Of a stretch of DNA of 63,778 nt, positions 46,446 through 56,160 are shown piece after piece. Under the pieces are notes generated by a model that made no database searches, was not told the DNA's origin, and was given only the letters and a program-made list of their open reading frames with translations. The DNA lies in assembly GCF_002289565.1 (NCBI RefSeq), contig NZ_NTFY01000041.1, positions 1 to 63,778 on the forward strand, in the 5' to 3' direction. How positions within the stretch are numbered: position 1 is the stretch's first letter; each line of letters starts with the position of its first letter. The position numbers and the translations under genes are program-made. This stretch comes from Rhodopirellula sp. SM50 (GTDB lineage Bacteria; Planctomycetota; Planctomycetia; Pirellulales; Pirellulaceae).

Positions 46446-46595
46446 GATGATTGGAATCAGAAACGAACGTGGCGATGCGGTGGTGCGAAGGGCCGGCGTG
46501 GCCGGCTCGAAGACGGGTCGAGCCGTAAAGGGCACCGATTGTAGCGAATGGTAGCGTCCTGACAGCGGCCTTCAATCGGCGCAAGCAAAATCTAC

Positions 46596-46690
46596 TGGAC
46601 AAACTTTGGCGACGCGGCAAAGTTTGACGAGTCCACTCTTGCACGACGAGAGTGCCTGCCCCTCCCAATCCCGCGGGCCACTCTCGTCGT
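46596..46690. repeat. two adjacent hairpin repeats
   Basis: An inner stem aaactttg/caaagttt (46601-46625), flanked by tggac/gtcca, is followed by a perfect 12-bp stem acgacgagagtg (46643-46654) with cactctcgtcgt (46679-46690). They lie just upstream of the gene at 46704 and look like intergenic palindromes of the same general kind as families A-E. Confidence 0.7.
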
Positions 46691-46703
46691 CGCACTCAAT
46701 GGA

Positions 46704-47633
46704 ATGGATCACTGGTCAGGCGGCCCGGATGCCGAGTCACTCGCAGATGTCACGCGAGTCTGTTTTCTTCCCGAAGCATCGTCAATGGAGCTGCGTGCCG
46801 TGAAGCTGTCATTCCCAATGGACCCCGTCGGCCCTTCGCTGATGACGCAAAACCGAGCCCTCCATAATCCACCGATTGCCGTGCCCTCCTCTGGACTCCC
46901 CTCCCACCAGAACCCGGCAATTGAAACGGATTACCTGCTCGTTTGCGAAGCCTACTCGCGCTCGCTCACCGATGGACGGTGGCGATTCACGCTCGAAGCG
47001 GCCGACGGGGAATTGATCTTAGACGCCGAAGACCAAGAACTCGGCGACCTGAATCGGCTGACGTTGTTGGCAGCCGTTCGCGGACTGGAATCACTCGAAG
47101 GCCCCAGCGCGGTGACGCTGTTGAGCAACAATCGCTACCTGATTCGTTCGCTCTCCAACTCGCTGCCCCGCTGGCGCCAAAACAACTTTCGCTGGGAACA
47201 CTTTGGACGGCGGATCGATGTGCAGCACGCCGACCTGTGGCGCCGGATCGATCGCACCCTGGCGATTCATCGCGTGCAAGCCTGCCTGGTCAGTTCCTGT
47301 CTGGTCAGCCACGGGCACCAAGCGCTCGGTCAGGACGCTGATCTCGATCCGACCACCCGCCCGGCTTCGGCGCAACCGCCGCGGCAGCCCTCGCCGGCCG
47401 GCCCATCCCACTACCGCATCGACCCACCGCTTAGCAGCACACGCCTGGGCAACCCCCAAAACACAGCGTCAAACACAGCGTCAAACACAGCGCAAAACAA
47501 CGTTCGCAGCAGCGTTCCGGCCCCCAGCGGGCGGTTGCGTCGGCTGATCAACGGCGACGCAGCCGCCCCCCCAACACCATCGAGCCTCCGCCGCCGCGGA
47601 CGGTTTACCGCCGAAGATCTGGAATCCGAATAA
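46704..47633 (+). CDS. RNase HI-like protein lacking catalytic residues
   Basis: Up to 309 residues. The region about 75-195 aligns by pattern with RNase HI: RWRFTLEAADGEL (strands), LNRLTLLAAVRGLESL (helix A; E. coli NRMELMAA), LLSNNRYLIRSL (E. coli YVTDSQYV), and WRRIDRTLAIHRVQACLV. At the positions of the catalytic Glu48 and Asp70 there are T and N, and no clear Asp10 equivalent is seen, so nuclease activity is doubtful. The C-terminal third is low-complexity and basic (SRRRGRF near the end). Starts at 46785, 46818 and 46842 are possible; the last gives a more conserved-looking N-terminus. Confidence 0.7.
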   Translation: MDHWSGGPDAESLADVTRVCFLPEASSMELRAVKLSFPMDPVGPSLMTQNRALHNPPIAVPSSGLPSHQNPAIETDYLLVCEAYSRSLTDGRWRFTLEAADGELILDAEDQELGDLNRLTLLAAVRGLESLEGPSAVTLLSNNRYLIRSLSNSLPRWRQNNFRWEHFGRRIDVQHADLWRRIDRTLAIHRVQACLVSSCLVSHGHQALGQDADLDPTTRPASAQPPRQPSPAGPSHYRIDPPLSSTRLGNPQNTASNTASNTAQNNVRSSVPAPSGRLRRLINGDAAAPPTPSSLRRRGRFTAEDLESE

Positions 47634-47801
47634 ACGCGGACGTGCCGCTCCCGGCCGTCGTCGCGGCGTGCCCCGTTAGCAGTTCACCCCGATGGCGGTC
47701 AGCCGCCTTCCCCGGCTCCGCAATAACGAATCCCCGGCTCCGCAATGGATGTTGCGAGTCGCTTGTCAAATTTGACCCTTTTGGACCCATCGTTTTTCGA
47801 C

Positions 47802-50051
47802 ATGCACACACAGATTTCCCTCACCGATCTCGGACGACTCGTTGACGGTCATTTGGAGAATCCCTCGTCAATCCTCGGCCCGCACACGGTCGACTACCGC
47901 GGCACCAAGGCGACGGCCGTCCGCAGTTTCTTGCCGGATGCCCAGGCCGCTTGGATCGTCGATCACCCCACCGGAAAGCGTCGACCGATGCGTAAACTGC
48001 ATCCAGCGGGGTTTTTTGAGGCAATCTGCTCAGGCACGGTCGACGCGACCTCGATCGGGCATAATGATGAGGTGACACCCTCGACGCACTCAAGTTATCG
48101 AATTCAAATGGCTGACAAAACTGGCAAACTCATCGAGACGCACGATCCCTACGCGGTGCCATCGATTCTGACCGATTTCGATCGTTACCTGCTCGGCGAA
48201 GGCAAATTCTATCGGCTCTTCGACGCCCTCGGCGCCCAGCTGCGTACCGTCGACGACATCGATGGCGTCAACTTCGCCGTCTGGGCGCCCAACGCCCGAA
48301 TCGTCCAGGTGGTCGGTGATTTCAACGGCTGGGACGGACGCGGTCACGTCGCCAAGCTGGACATGTCGGTCGGGATCTGGGAATTGTTCATCCCGGGTGC
48401 CAAGGCCGGTCAGAAATATAAATTCCGAATTTTGGACCAGCACGGTCAATGGATCGACAAGACAGACCCGGTCGGGTTCGCCGCCGAGCTGCCCCCGTTG
48501 ACCGCATCGATCATCACGGACTTGGACAAGCACCAGTGGAGCGACGATGCGTGGATGGAGCGGCGTGCGGCAACCGATCCGATGCACGCCCCGATGAACG
48601 TGTACGAGTGCCACTTGGGGAGCTGGCAAAAAGGCCCCGGCCGCACGCACGGCTGGCTGGACTATCGTGACTTGGCCCATCGTTTGGTCGATTATTGCCA
48701 CCGGATGAATTTCACCCACGTCGAATTGCTGCCCGTCACCGAGCACCCCTTCACCGGCTCGTGGGGCTACCAGACGGTCGGCTACTTCGCACCCACCAGC
48801 CGGCACGGCAGCCCCGAAGACTTCATGTACTTCGTCGATTACCTGCACCAACATGATGTCGGCGTGCTGGTCGACTGGGTTCCGGCCCACTTCCCCAAAG
48901 ACGCGCACGGGCTGCGGCGGTTCGATGGCTCGGCGCTGTACGAACACGAAGACCCCCGCCAGGGCGAACACCCGGACTGGGGCACGATGATCTTCAACTT
49001 CGGTCGCAACGAAGTCCGCAACTTCCTGGTCGCCAACGCGATCTTCTGGTTGGAGAAATACCATATCGACGGCCTGCGAGTCGACGCGGTCGCTTCGATG
49101 CTGTACCTGGATTACAGCCGCGAAGACGGCGGTTGGATTCCGAACCAGTACGGCGGTCGCGAAAACTTGGAAGCGATTGACTTTCTCCGCGAGTTCAACG
49201 TTGCCGTTCACGAACATCATCCCGGTGCGGTGACGATCGCCGAAGAGTCGACGGCTTGGCCGGGCGTTTCACGACCTGTCTATGACGGCGGACTCGGTTT
49301 CACCTACAAGTGGAACATGGGATGGATGAACGACACGCTGACGTACATGCAGAAGGAACCCGTTCACCGCGGGCATCATCAGAACGATCTGACCTTCAGC
49401 ATGATCTATGCCTTCACCGAAAACTTCATGCTGCCGCTCTCGCATGATGAAGTCGTTCACGGCAAAGGCTCACTGATCAGCCAGATGCCCGGTGACGTGT
49501 GGCAGAAATTTGCCAACCTGCGGTTGCTTTATTCCTACATGTGGACGCACCCGGGCAAAAAGCTGCTGTTCATGGGCGGCGAACTGGCTCAGTGGAACGA
49601 ATGGAATCACGACGACGGCCCCGATTGGTTGCTGTTGGATTTCGAATCCCATCGCGGCGTGCAGGACCTGGTTTCGGATCTGAACAAACTGGTGATCGAA
49701 AACCCGGCGTTGCACCAATTGGATTTCACCGGTGACGGTTTCGAATGGGTCGACTGCATGAATTGGCAGGAAAGCACGTTGGTTTTCCTGCGCAAGGGCC
49801 TGGCCGGCACCGAGCCGATCTTGATCTGCTGCAATTTCACACCGGTGGTGCGCTCGAACTACCGAGTCGGCGTGCCCAAGAGCGGTTTCTGGAAAGAGAT
49901 TTTCAACAGCGACAGCGAACGCTACGGCGGCTCGAACGTGGGCAACTATCCCGGCGCGAAATCGACCGGCGATGGCCACCACGGACGCCCCGACAGTATC
50001 CTTGTCAACATGCCGCCGCTGGGTGTCACGATGTTCCGTCTGGAAAAATAG
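47802..50051 (+). CDS. glgB: 1,4-alpha-glucan branching enzyme
   Basis: About 749 residues from ATG 47802 (768 from an in-frame ATG at 47745). It transfers alpha-1,4 segments to form alpha-1,6 branches in glycogen. Two N-terminal modules (an N1 domain, then the CBM48 FAVWAPNARIVQVVGDFNGW) precede the GH13 barrel. The catalytic aspartate is in GLRVDAVASML, the acid glutamate in TIAEESTAWPGV, and the transition-state Asp in PLSHDEVVHGKGSL. All residues needed are present. No other glycogen genes adjoin it. Confidence 0.96.
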   Translation: MHTQISLTDLGRLVDGHLENPSSILGPHTVDYRGTKATAVRSFLPDAQAAWIVDHPTGKRRPMRKLHPAGFFEAICSGTVDATSIGHNDEVTPSTHSSYRIQMADKTGKLIETHDPYAVPSILTDFDRYLLGEGKFYRLFDALGAQLRTVDDIDGVNFAVWAPNARIVQVVGDFNGWDGRGHVAKLDMSVGIWELFIPGAKAGQKYKFRILDQHGQWIDKTDPVGFAAELPPLTASIITDLDKHQWSDDAWMERRAATDPMHAPMNVYECHLGSWQKGPGRTHGWLDYRDLAHRLVDYCHRMNFTHVELLPVTEHPFTGSWGYQTVGYFAPTSRHGSPEDFMYFVDYLHQHDVGVLVDWVPAHFPKDAHGLRRFDGSALYEHEDPRQGEHPDWGTMIFNFGRNEVRNFLVANAIFWLEKYHIDGLRVDAVASMLYLDYSREDGGWIPNQYGGRENLEAIDFLREFNVAVHEHHPGAVTIAEESTAWPGVSRPVYDGGLGFTYKWNMGWMNDTLTYMQKEPVHRGHHQNDLTFSMIYAFTENFMLPLSHDEVVHGKGSLISQMPGDVWQKFANLRLLYSYMWTHPGKKLLFMGGELAQWNEWNHDDGPDWLLLDFESHRGVQDLVSDLNKLVIENPALHQLDFTGDGFEWVDCMNWQESTLVFLRKGLAGTEPILICCNFTPVVRSNYRVGVPKSGFWKEIFNSDSERYGGSNVGNYPGAKSTGDGHHGRPDSILVNMPPLGVTMFRLEK

Positions 50052-50142
50052 CACGCCGCCGCATCGTGTCGGTGGCCGCGATCGGTGGTAAACTTTGAAC
50101 CAGCGTAACGTTTTTTGATTTCCAGTCCCATTCTGGTCCGCC

Positions 50143-50565
50143 GTGATGCCGGTTCAAATGCAACTTGCTCGGATCATCATTTCCGAGTTGACCGAAAGCC
50201 AAGTCATCTATTTGCGCGAGATCGATGGGGAGCGTGAGTTCCCCATCTTGATCGGCATTTTCGAAGCGACCAACATCGACCGACGCGTCAAAGAAGACGG
50301 TTATCAACCGCCCCGACCGCTGACGCACGACTTGGTCGTGCGAACGGCCGAGGCGCTCGGCGCTTCGATCCATAGCGTCGTCATCAGCGACTTGAGCAAT
50401 CAAACCTATTACGCTCAATTGCGGCTTGAGACCGATGACGGCGAGATGATCGAAATCGATTCTCGGCCCAGTGACGCGATCGCCGTCGCCGTCACCTTCT
50501 CGCCGCCGTTGCCGATCTTTGTCGCAGAGCATGTGCTCGCCGAAGCGACCTCGAGCATGCCTTAA
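50143..50565 (+). CDS. bifunctional nuclease (DUF151) family protein
   Basis: A 140-residue cytoplasmic protein of the BFN family (PF02577), with LREIDGEREFPILIGIFEA, RPLTHDLVV and DSRPSDAIAVAV. Plant and bacterial relatives have reported RNase/DNase activity, and many bacteria encode one such protein of unknown role. The first codon is GTG at 50143, with an ATG one codon later that is equally possible. The panC gene begins 12 bases after the stop, suggesting a joint transcript. Confidence 0.92.
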   Translation: MMPVQMQLARIIISELTESQVIYLREIDGEREFPILIGIFEATNIDRRVKEDGYQPPRPLTHDLVVRTAEALGASIHSVVISDLSNQTYYAQLRLETDDGEMIEIDSRPSDAIAVAVTFSPPLPIFVAEHVLAEATSSMP

Positions 50566-50577
50566 CCGACGAGCGAA

Positions 50578-51435
50578 ATGCAGATTCTAAGAACGACCGA
50601 ACAGGCCGCTGAGCTTGTTTGGCAATGGCGCCGCCGCGATGCATCGGTCGGCTTGGTGCCGACGATGGGGGCGTTGCATGAAGGCCATCTCTCCCTGGCA
50701 CGCACCAGCGTCGGCCACTGCGACCACACCGTCGCCACGATTTTCGTCAACCCGACCCAGTTCGCGCCCCACGAAGACCTGAGCCGTTATCCGCGAACGC
50801 TCGATGCCGACCTGGAAGGCCTCCGCCGCGAAGGTGTCTCCGCCGTCTTTGTCCCCGAATCGGACGACATCTACCCGCCCGGATTCAGCACGTCAGTCCA
50901 GCCACCCCGTGTCGCCCAATCCCTCGAAGGCGAGTTCCGACCGACGCACTTTCAAGGCGTCGCCACGGTCGTGCTGAAACTGTTTCACATCCTTCCCACC
51001 ACGCACGCATTTTTTGGCCAGAAAGACTATCAGCAACTGTGTGTGATTCGTGCGATGGTCCGCGATCTGAATGTTCCGATTGAGATTGTTGCCTGTCCGA
51101 CCGTGCGTGAAACCGATGGACTGGCAATGAGCAGCCGCAATCGTTACCTGAACGCCGAACAACGAATCCGAGCGTTGCGGCTGTTCGCGGCGCTTGATGC
51201 CGCCGAGCACGCGGTCCACGACGGGCAACGCGATGCCGCCGAAATCGAACGAGTCATGCAGGCGACGTTGTTGGCCGACGGACCTGAACAGGGTGTCGAC
51301 TCGATCGATTACGCCAAACTCGTCGATGCGCAAACCTTGCAACCGATCCAGCAGCTCGATGACCGAGCCGTCGCGCTAATTGCAGCCAAAGTCGGCTCGA
51401 CGCGGTTGATCGACAACCGACTGGTCGACCCGTAA
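50578..51435 (+). CDS. panC: pantothenate synthetase
   Basis: A 285-residue enzyme joining pantoate and beta-alanine with ATP to give pantothenate for coenzyme A. The HIGH-type motif appears as PTMGALHEGH, followed by FVNPTQF, the ATP-binding FFGQKDYQQL, and the KMSKS-like region MSSRNRYL. The length matches the family. No panB or panD lies in the window. Confidence 0.97.
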   Translation: MQILRTTEQAAELVWQWRRRDASVGLVPTMGALHEGHLSLARTSVGHCDHTVATIFVNPTQFAPHEDLSRYPRTLDADLEGLRREGVSAVFVPESDDIYPPGFSTSVQPPRVAQSLEGEFRPTHFQGVATVVLKLFHILPTTHAFFGQKDYQQLCVIRAMVRDLNVPIEIVACPTVRETDGLAMSSRNRYLNAEQRIRALRLFAALDAAEHAVHDGQRDAAEIERVMQATLLADGPEQGVDSIDYAKLVDAQTLQPIQQLDDRAVALIAAKVGSTRLIDNRLVDP

Positions 51436-51642
51436 CGGAAGATCAGCTCGCATTTTCCCGGTCAAGACGCCTTCCATTATGACGTAGCACCGGATCGCAG
51501 CGAAACTGCCGCGATCGCGGTCGTGCCCAGACGCAGGTTTCGATACGATGTCGGTCCAACCGCGGCGGCCGATTCAACCGTTCATGCTCTTACCGAGCGT
51601 ATGAACGGGCGAGTGATTCTCAACGACTTACCCATCCGACAC

Positions 51643-52611
51643 ATGATTCAACGCATTCTTGTCACCGGCGGCGCCGGATTCTTGGGCTCCTACCTGTGCG
51701 AACGTCTGGTCCAGCAGGGCCACGATGTCATCTGTTTGGACAATTTTTTTACCAGCCAGAAGACCAACGTCGCCCACTTGCTCGACTTGCCCAATTTTGA
51801 GCTGATTCGGCACGACATCACCAATCCGGTGTTTTTGGAAGTCGATCAGATTTACAACATGGCCTGCCCGGCCGCTCCCGGGCATTACCAGTACAACCCC
51901 ATCAAAACGATGAAGACCAGCGTGATGGGTTCGATCAACATGCTGGGCATCGCCAAACGCTGTGGCGCACGGATCTTGCAAGCCAGCACCAGCGAAGTCT
52001 ACGGCGACCCCGAAGTCCATCCGCAGGTGGAATCGTATCGCGGCAGCGTCAACCCGATCGGGATTCGTGCCTGCTATGACGAAGGCAAACGTGCGGCCGA
52101 AACACTGTTCATGGATTATCACCGCAGCAACGGGGTCGATGTCCGCATCGTGCGAATTTTCAACACCTACGGTCCCCGCATGCACCCCTTTGACGGCCGC
52201 GTCGTTTCGAATTTCATTCGTCAAGCGTTGGCCGGCGAAGACATCACGATCTTCGGCGACGGTTCTCAAACGCGGTCGTTTTGCTTTCGAGACGACCTGG
52301 TCAACGCGATCATCGCCATGATGAGCCACAACGATTTCGTCGGACCGGTCAACATCGGCAATCCGGACGAATTCACGATTCGCGAATTGGCCGAACAGGT
52401 GATCCAGATTTCCGGATCGGCGAGCAAGTTGATTCAAAAACCACTGCCGGCAGACGACCCGACCCGTCGGCGGCCCGACATTTCGCTGGCCAAGAAAGAA
52501 CTCGGTTGGGAACCCAAAATCAAGCTCGCCGATGGATTGCGACAAACGATCGATTGGTTCAAGTCGATCGACCTGGGCGACTACCGTCCGCCGACGCCCA
52601 ACTACGTTTGA
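51643..52611 (+). CDS. UDP-glucuronic acid decarboxylase (UDP-xylose synthase type)
   Basis: A 322-residue extended SDR enzyme. The NAD motif [10 protein letters not shown] is near residue 8; the catalytic set is [10 protein letters not shown] and [10 protein letters not shown] (Tyr-x3-Lys); [12 protein letters not shown] and [10 protein letters not shown] are characteristic of UXS. It converts UDP-glucuronate to UDP-xylose for surface polysaccharides. The ATG at 51643 directly precedes the first strand; upstream sequence in the same frame (from 51523) lacks conserved features. Confidence 0.95.
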   Translation: MIQRILVTGGAGFLGSYLCERLVQQGHDVICLDNFFTSQKTNVAHLLDLPNFELIRHDITNPVFLEVDQIYNMACPAAPGHYQYNPIKTMKTSVMGSINMLGIAKRCGARILQASTSEVYGDPEVHPQVESYRGSVNPIGIRACYDEGKRAAETLFMDYHRSNGVDVRIVRIFNTYGPRMHPFDGRVVSNFIRQALAGEDITIFGDGSQTRSFCFRDDLVNAIIAMMSHNDFVGPVNIGNPDEFTIRELAEQVIQISGSASKLIQKPLPADDPTRRRPDISLAKKELGWEPKIKLADGLRQTIDWFKSIDLGDYRPPTPNYV

Positions 52612-52630
52612 GCGACCGGCAAAATCCTGA

Positions 52631-52656
52631 ACGTGGGATAGGCTTCCAGCCTGTCG
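52631..52656 (+). repeat. single family D unit
   Basis: One isolated copy of GGATAGGCTTCCAGCCTGTC with its acgtg prefix, between the convergent UDP-glucuronate decarboxylase and rsmG genes. Confidence 0.8.
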
Positions 52657-52695
52657 TTACGCTATTCAGCGGATTACTATTCAGCGGATTACTGC

Positions 52696-53367
52696 TCAGC
52701 TGATTTTCATCGACAGCTCGCGTCCCCTCGGCCAAATCTGGACGATGGCGCCTTGCTCTTCATCGGTTTCGTCGCCGAGCGGGTACGACGCGACCTTGCG
52801 CAACTGCAAATTGCCCATCAACCCTTGATGACGTGCTTCGCCCCGTTCCTCGATCCATTTCGGGCCTTTGATCAGTAGCATGCGGTCGACGTTGCTCCAA
52901 TGGGGCTCGATCCAGCGGCAGAGCTTCGAGATGCTTCCCACGGCGCGGCAAACCAGGCTGCTGAAGCGGAAGTCCTCCAACAGGTCCTCGCCCCGCGCCG
53001 AATAGACCGGTACCGGCAGATCCAGGTCGGCAATCAATTCCCCCAGCACGCTGGCTCGCTTGGCAACCGATTCGGCCAGCGAGACATCGATGTCCGGTCG
53101 CAGGATCGCCAACGGGATCCCCGGCACGCCATTGCCACTGCCCAAATCCAAGACTTCCTCGCCCGGATCGAGGATCGGCGCCAATTGCAGGCAATCTCGC
53201 AAATCACGGCCGACAAACAGCTCCCACGTCGTGTGACGGGTCAAATTTAGTTTTTCGTTCCAGCTCCACATCGCCTCCGCGTAGGCCTGCAATCGAGCAG
53301 CGACGTCGCCATCGAGTTCGACGGCATGGTTCTTCAGGGCGGTCTCAAAATCTGGATCGAGAGGCAT
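52696..53367 (-). CDS. rsmG: 16S rRNA (guanine527-N7)-methyltransferase
   Basis: A 223-residue RsmG (GidB) homologue that methylates N7 of G527 in 16S rRNA. Visible are SWNEKLNLTRHT, the SAM loop LDLGSGNGVPGIPLAI, ESVAKRASVLGELI and SARGEDLL, followed by VCRAVGS. Compared with many RsmG proteins the C-terminal part is somewhat divergent (IVQIWPRGRELS). It is not beside parA/mnmG as in many bacteria. Confidence 0.9.
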   Translation of the reverse strand: MPLDPDFETALKNHAVELDGDVAARLQAYAEAMWSWNEKLNLTRHTTWELFVGRDLRDCLQLAPILDPGEEVLDLGSGNGVPGIPLAILRPDIDVSLAESVAKRASVLGELIADLDLPVPVYSARGEDLLEDFRFSSLVCRAVGSISKLCRWIEPHWSNVDRMLLIKGPKWIEERGEARHQGLMGNLQLRKVASYPLGDETDEEQGAIVQIWPRGRELSMKIS

Positions 53368-53499
53368 GGGTTAACAAAGTTAAAAGAGCGAAATGTCTGA
53401 ACCCGCATGATGATGCAATCACCTGAGTTTGGGAACATCCCCGACGATTTCGAAATCCCGCCGGCCCCCACAGGGATGTGCCCCAAGCGCCCGGGCCAC

Positions 53500-53860
53500 A
53501 CCGCGTCGGGGGACAGACCGCGAACGTCCGAGGACCGCGTCGGGGGACAGACCCCGAACGTCCGAGGGTAAATGGGACCAATGGGACTTATACGACGTAT
53601 GGGTCCTATTCGTCCCATCCGTCCTATTCCCCACATGGGGACAGACCCCGGGTGTGCACACTAGGGTAAATGGGACCAATGGGACCTAGACGACGCATGG
53701 GTCCTATTCGTCCCATCCGTCCTATTTCCCACGGGGACAGACCCCGGGTGCATGGGGACAGACCCCGGGTGCATGGGGACAGACCCCGTGGTGCAGACCG
53801 TGGTGCAGATCCGTACACTGCGGGGACAGACCCGTACACTGCGGGGACAGACCCCGGGGT
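53500..53860. repeat. mosaic of GGGGACAGACC and family E repeats
   Basis: Two tandem 34-bp units (53500 and 53534) are followed by a roughly 98-bp unit duplicated at 53568 and 53666. Each 98-bp unit holds a family E palindrome with GTCCTATTCGTCCCAT. Then come 21-bp periodic units. GGGGACAGACC occurs eight times (53509, 53543, 53637, 53733, 53754, 53775, 53822, 53843). The gap 53368-54033 contains no gene. Confidence 0.88.
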
Positions 53861-54033
53861 TTGGGAGCGACGCGAGAAATGGGATCGTTTTTTTGATCCA
53901 TCGAGTGGCACACCACTGCTCTGCAGTCGCGGTGACGCGTAGAATCCGGCCACCCCGACTCGACGCCGGGGCTTCACGAGCGGCAGAACTCGTGTTCTCT
54001 TTTGGTCGCGACTCGTAAGGAGACGAATCCCAA

Positions 54034-55059
54034 ATGGCACGCAATGAACAACTCATTCGCCAACATAAGTTGCTCCAGCTGCTCGAATTGTCGCGTTTCG
54101 GTCGCACGCTGGAAGAACTGCGAGGCGACTTGGTCGCGGACTTGGGTCTGACCAAATTGCACGAGCGGACGGTCCGCCGCGATCTGGAAGCACTGCAGGC
54201 CGCGGGCTTTGACATCCAATCGGAAACCGTCCAACGCGGACGCGTGTTCAAATTGGGTCAAAACACCACCGACGTCCACGAGATCGGCATTTCGGCGACC
54301 GAATTGATCGCCCTGTCGATCGGACGCGAACTGCTCTATCCGCTCATGGGCACCCAATACTGGCGTGGCATCGAGACCTTCTGGAATAAAGTCCAAGAAG
54401 CGGTGCCCAACGGCGTCTTCGATCACTACGCGCGGTACCGTGCCGCGCTGCACGTCTTCGGCTCGCCCAGCAAATCGTACGAACGCCAAGAAGGAATGTT
54501 GAAGACGATCAACCGCGCGATCCTGGAACATCGCCTCGTTGAAATCGAATACGAATCGATCGGCAAACCGGTGTCGACGCGAAAAATCGAACCCTACGGC
54601 TTGGCCGTCTACCAGAGCAGCATCTACATCGTGGCAGCGGTTCCGGGCACGACAACGACCGATCCACCAGAGAACCGCCAACGTTTACGGAATTGGAAAC
54701 TGGATCGATTTCATCACGCCACGCTGCTGGACGAATACTTCAAGCCTGACCCACAGATCGACTTGTCGAAGTACCTGGGCAGCAGCATCGGAATCTTCTC
54801 GGGGGATTCCACCACGCTGGTCAAAATTCGCTTGGGAAAACGGAGCGCCGCCTACCTTCGCGAAGACCCCTGGCATCCGGAACAATCGTTGGAAGACTTG
54901 GGCGACGACCAGACGATGCTGACTGTCCCGGCTGCTCACCCGCGGGAAATTCTGCCCAAAGTCCTCTCGCTGGGTGCAGATGCGGAGGTCATCGAGCCGG
55001 CTGAGTTCCGCGAGACCGTCGCCGAATCGGTGCGAGAGATGGTTGCTCACTACACCTGA
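54034..55059 (+). CDS. WYL-domain transcriptional regulator
   Basis: A 341-residue protein with an N-terminal winged helix-turn-helix of DeoR type (HKLLQLLELSRFGRTLEEL ... ERTVRRDLEALQAAGFDI), a WYL domain (RLVEIEYES ... KIEPYGLAVYQSSIYIVAAV) and a C-terminal WCX-type extension (about 250-330). This is the YafY/PafBC layout; WYL domains sense ligands, often nucleic acids. The start has a good AAGGAG 12 bases upstream. Targets are unknown; the repeat-rich leader is nearest. Confidence 0.94.
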   Translation: MARNEQLIRQHKLLQLLELSRFGRTLEELRGDLVADLGLTKLHERTVRRDLEALQAAGFDIQSETVQRGRVFKLGQNTTDVHEIGISATELIALSIGRELLYPLMGTQYWRGIETFWNKVQEAVPNGVFDHYARYRAALHVFGSPSKSYERQEGMLKTINRAILEHRLVEIEYESIGKPVSTRKIEPYGLAVYQSSIYIVAAVPGTTTTDPPENRQRLRNWKLDRFHHATLLDEYFKPDPQIDLSKYLGSSIGIFSGDSTTLVKIRLGKRSAAYLREDPWHPEQSLEDLGDDQTMLTVPAAHPREILPKVLSLGADAEVIEPAEFRETVAESVREMVAHYT

Positions 55060-55087
55060 ACAGCGGCTGGTCGTGCGCACGCACTGA

Positions 55088-55957
55088 TCAACGTGGACGG
55101 CGGTACCGACCATCCTCGCCGCCAAAGGCAAACGGTCGAAAATATCGATAGCCCTTCTCGGACAGATAGCTCCGACGCACCTGTTCTTTCAGGATCCGAT
55201 TGCCGAAGTACCATTGCAAGAACCGTGGATGAACGGCTTGGATGTCGTTGACCGGTGCTGCGATCGGGACCGCGGGTCGCCCCATCACTCCTCCGTGCGG
55301 CGCGACCTCTCCGATCTGCTGAAATCCCATGATGCGGCGATAGATACGGACATGTTTCGGGTGCACCGTCGCCAACAGATCGTCGACTCCCTGCCAACGC
55401 GCAAATTGCACGGCGGCAGCCGTCATGGCAACCAGATGCTCCGTCCGGGGCTTGGAAAAATCAGGTGCAACGGCGAACGAAGAGAGCTCGGCGGTCAATT
55501 CGTGTGTCTCGCGCTCGCGCTGAACTTCGTCCTCAAAGACTTCCTCCATCGGCAGCCGATGGTTTTCGTCTAACACCAACGAAAGGGTTGCGACTCGTCG
55601 CTGATCCGCTCGCCCAGAAAAAACCTGTGTTTCTCGCCAGAGATGAAACGGCAAGACACGCATCCCGCTTGCAGTCGGATCACAAAGCCCGGCGCATACG
55701 TAACTGTCGTGCAACGTCCGAAACGCTGCTTCATAATCTTGAAGCGAACGGGCGGTGAAACATTTGACCTGAAACAGCTCGCTTGCGTTCCACGTTTCCG
55801 CAGCGGTCATCGCCGGCACAAGCGGCCGATCGACGCGAACGCCCGACGCCTCTTCGTCGTCGACTTGGATCTCCTCGGGAGTCATGGCTTGCGAAGCAGA
55901 CGACGTTTCTCCGATTTGTCTTTCTTGTCGTCTCTCTAATCGTTCAGCCTTGCCCAT
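55088..55957 (-). CDS. FeeM-like N-acyl amino acid synthase (GNAT fold)
   Basis: A 289-residue soluble protein. The central region (about 95-250) has the pattern of the FeeM/N-acyl-amino-acid-synthase family: YEAAFRTLHDSYVCAGLCDP, GMRVLPFHLWRET, ATLSLVLDENHRLPMEEVF, AELSSFAVAP and LLATVHPKHVRIYRRIMGFQ. Members condense an acyl-ACP with an amino acid. The N-terminal 60 residues are charged and disordered-looking; the C-terminus is aromatic and basic. The acyl group and amino acid are unknown. The ATG at 55957 precedes a short coil. Confidence 0.75.
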   Translation of the reverse strand: MGKAERLERRQERQIGETSSASQAMTPEEIQVDDEEASGVRVDRPLVPAMTAAETWNASELFQVKCFTARSLQDYEAAFRTLHDSYVCAGLCDPTASGMRVLPFHLWRETQVFSGRADQRRVATLSLVLDENHRLPMEEVFEDEVQRERETHELTAELSSFAVAPDFSKPRTEHLVAMTAAAVQFARWQGVDDLLATVHPKHVRIYRRIMGFQQIGEVAPHGGVMGRPAVPIAAPVNDIQAVHPRFLQWYFGNRILKEQVRRSYLSEKGYRYFRPFAFGGEDGRYRRPR

Positions 55958-56160
55958 TGCCAAGCTCCCTAGTTCGCAGCAGATGCCCGAACGAAACCCG
56001 GGAGCAAAAAGAGGGCCAATGCGCAACCAGCCACGTGATCCCCCGCACGATCGCACGTCGGCTGGCCCATCACCGAAGATAAGACCACCACTTGGTCAGC
56101 GAGTGCCCAGCCTGGCGGGCACTCGATCAATCAGCCAGCGGGCTAGACGGCCGATACACC

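Noticed and set aside
53661..54251. Frames across the GGGGACAGACC region (up to 196 codons)
   Set aside because: They translate the tandem repeats into low-complexity peptides and overlap the start of the WYL gene on the other strand.
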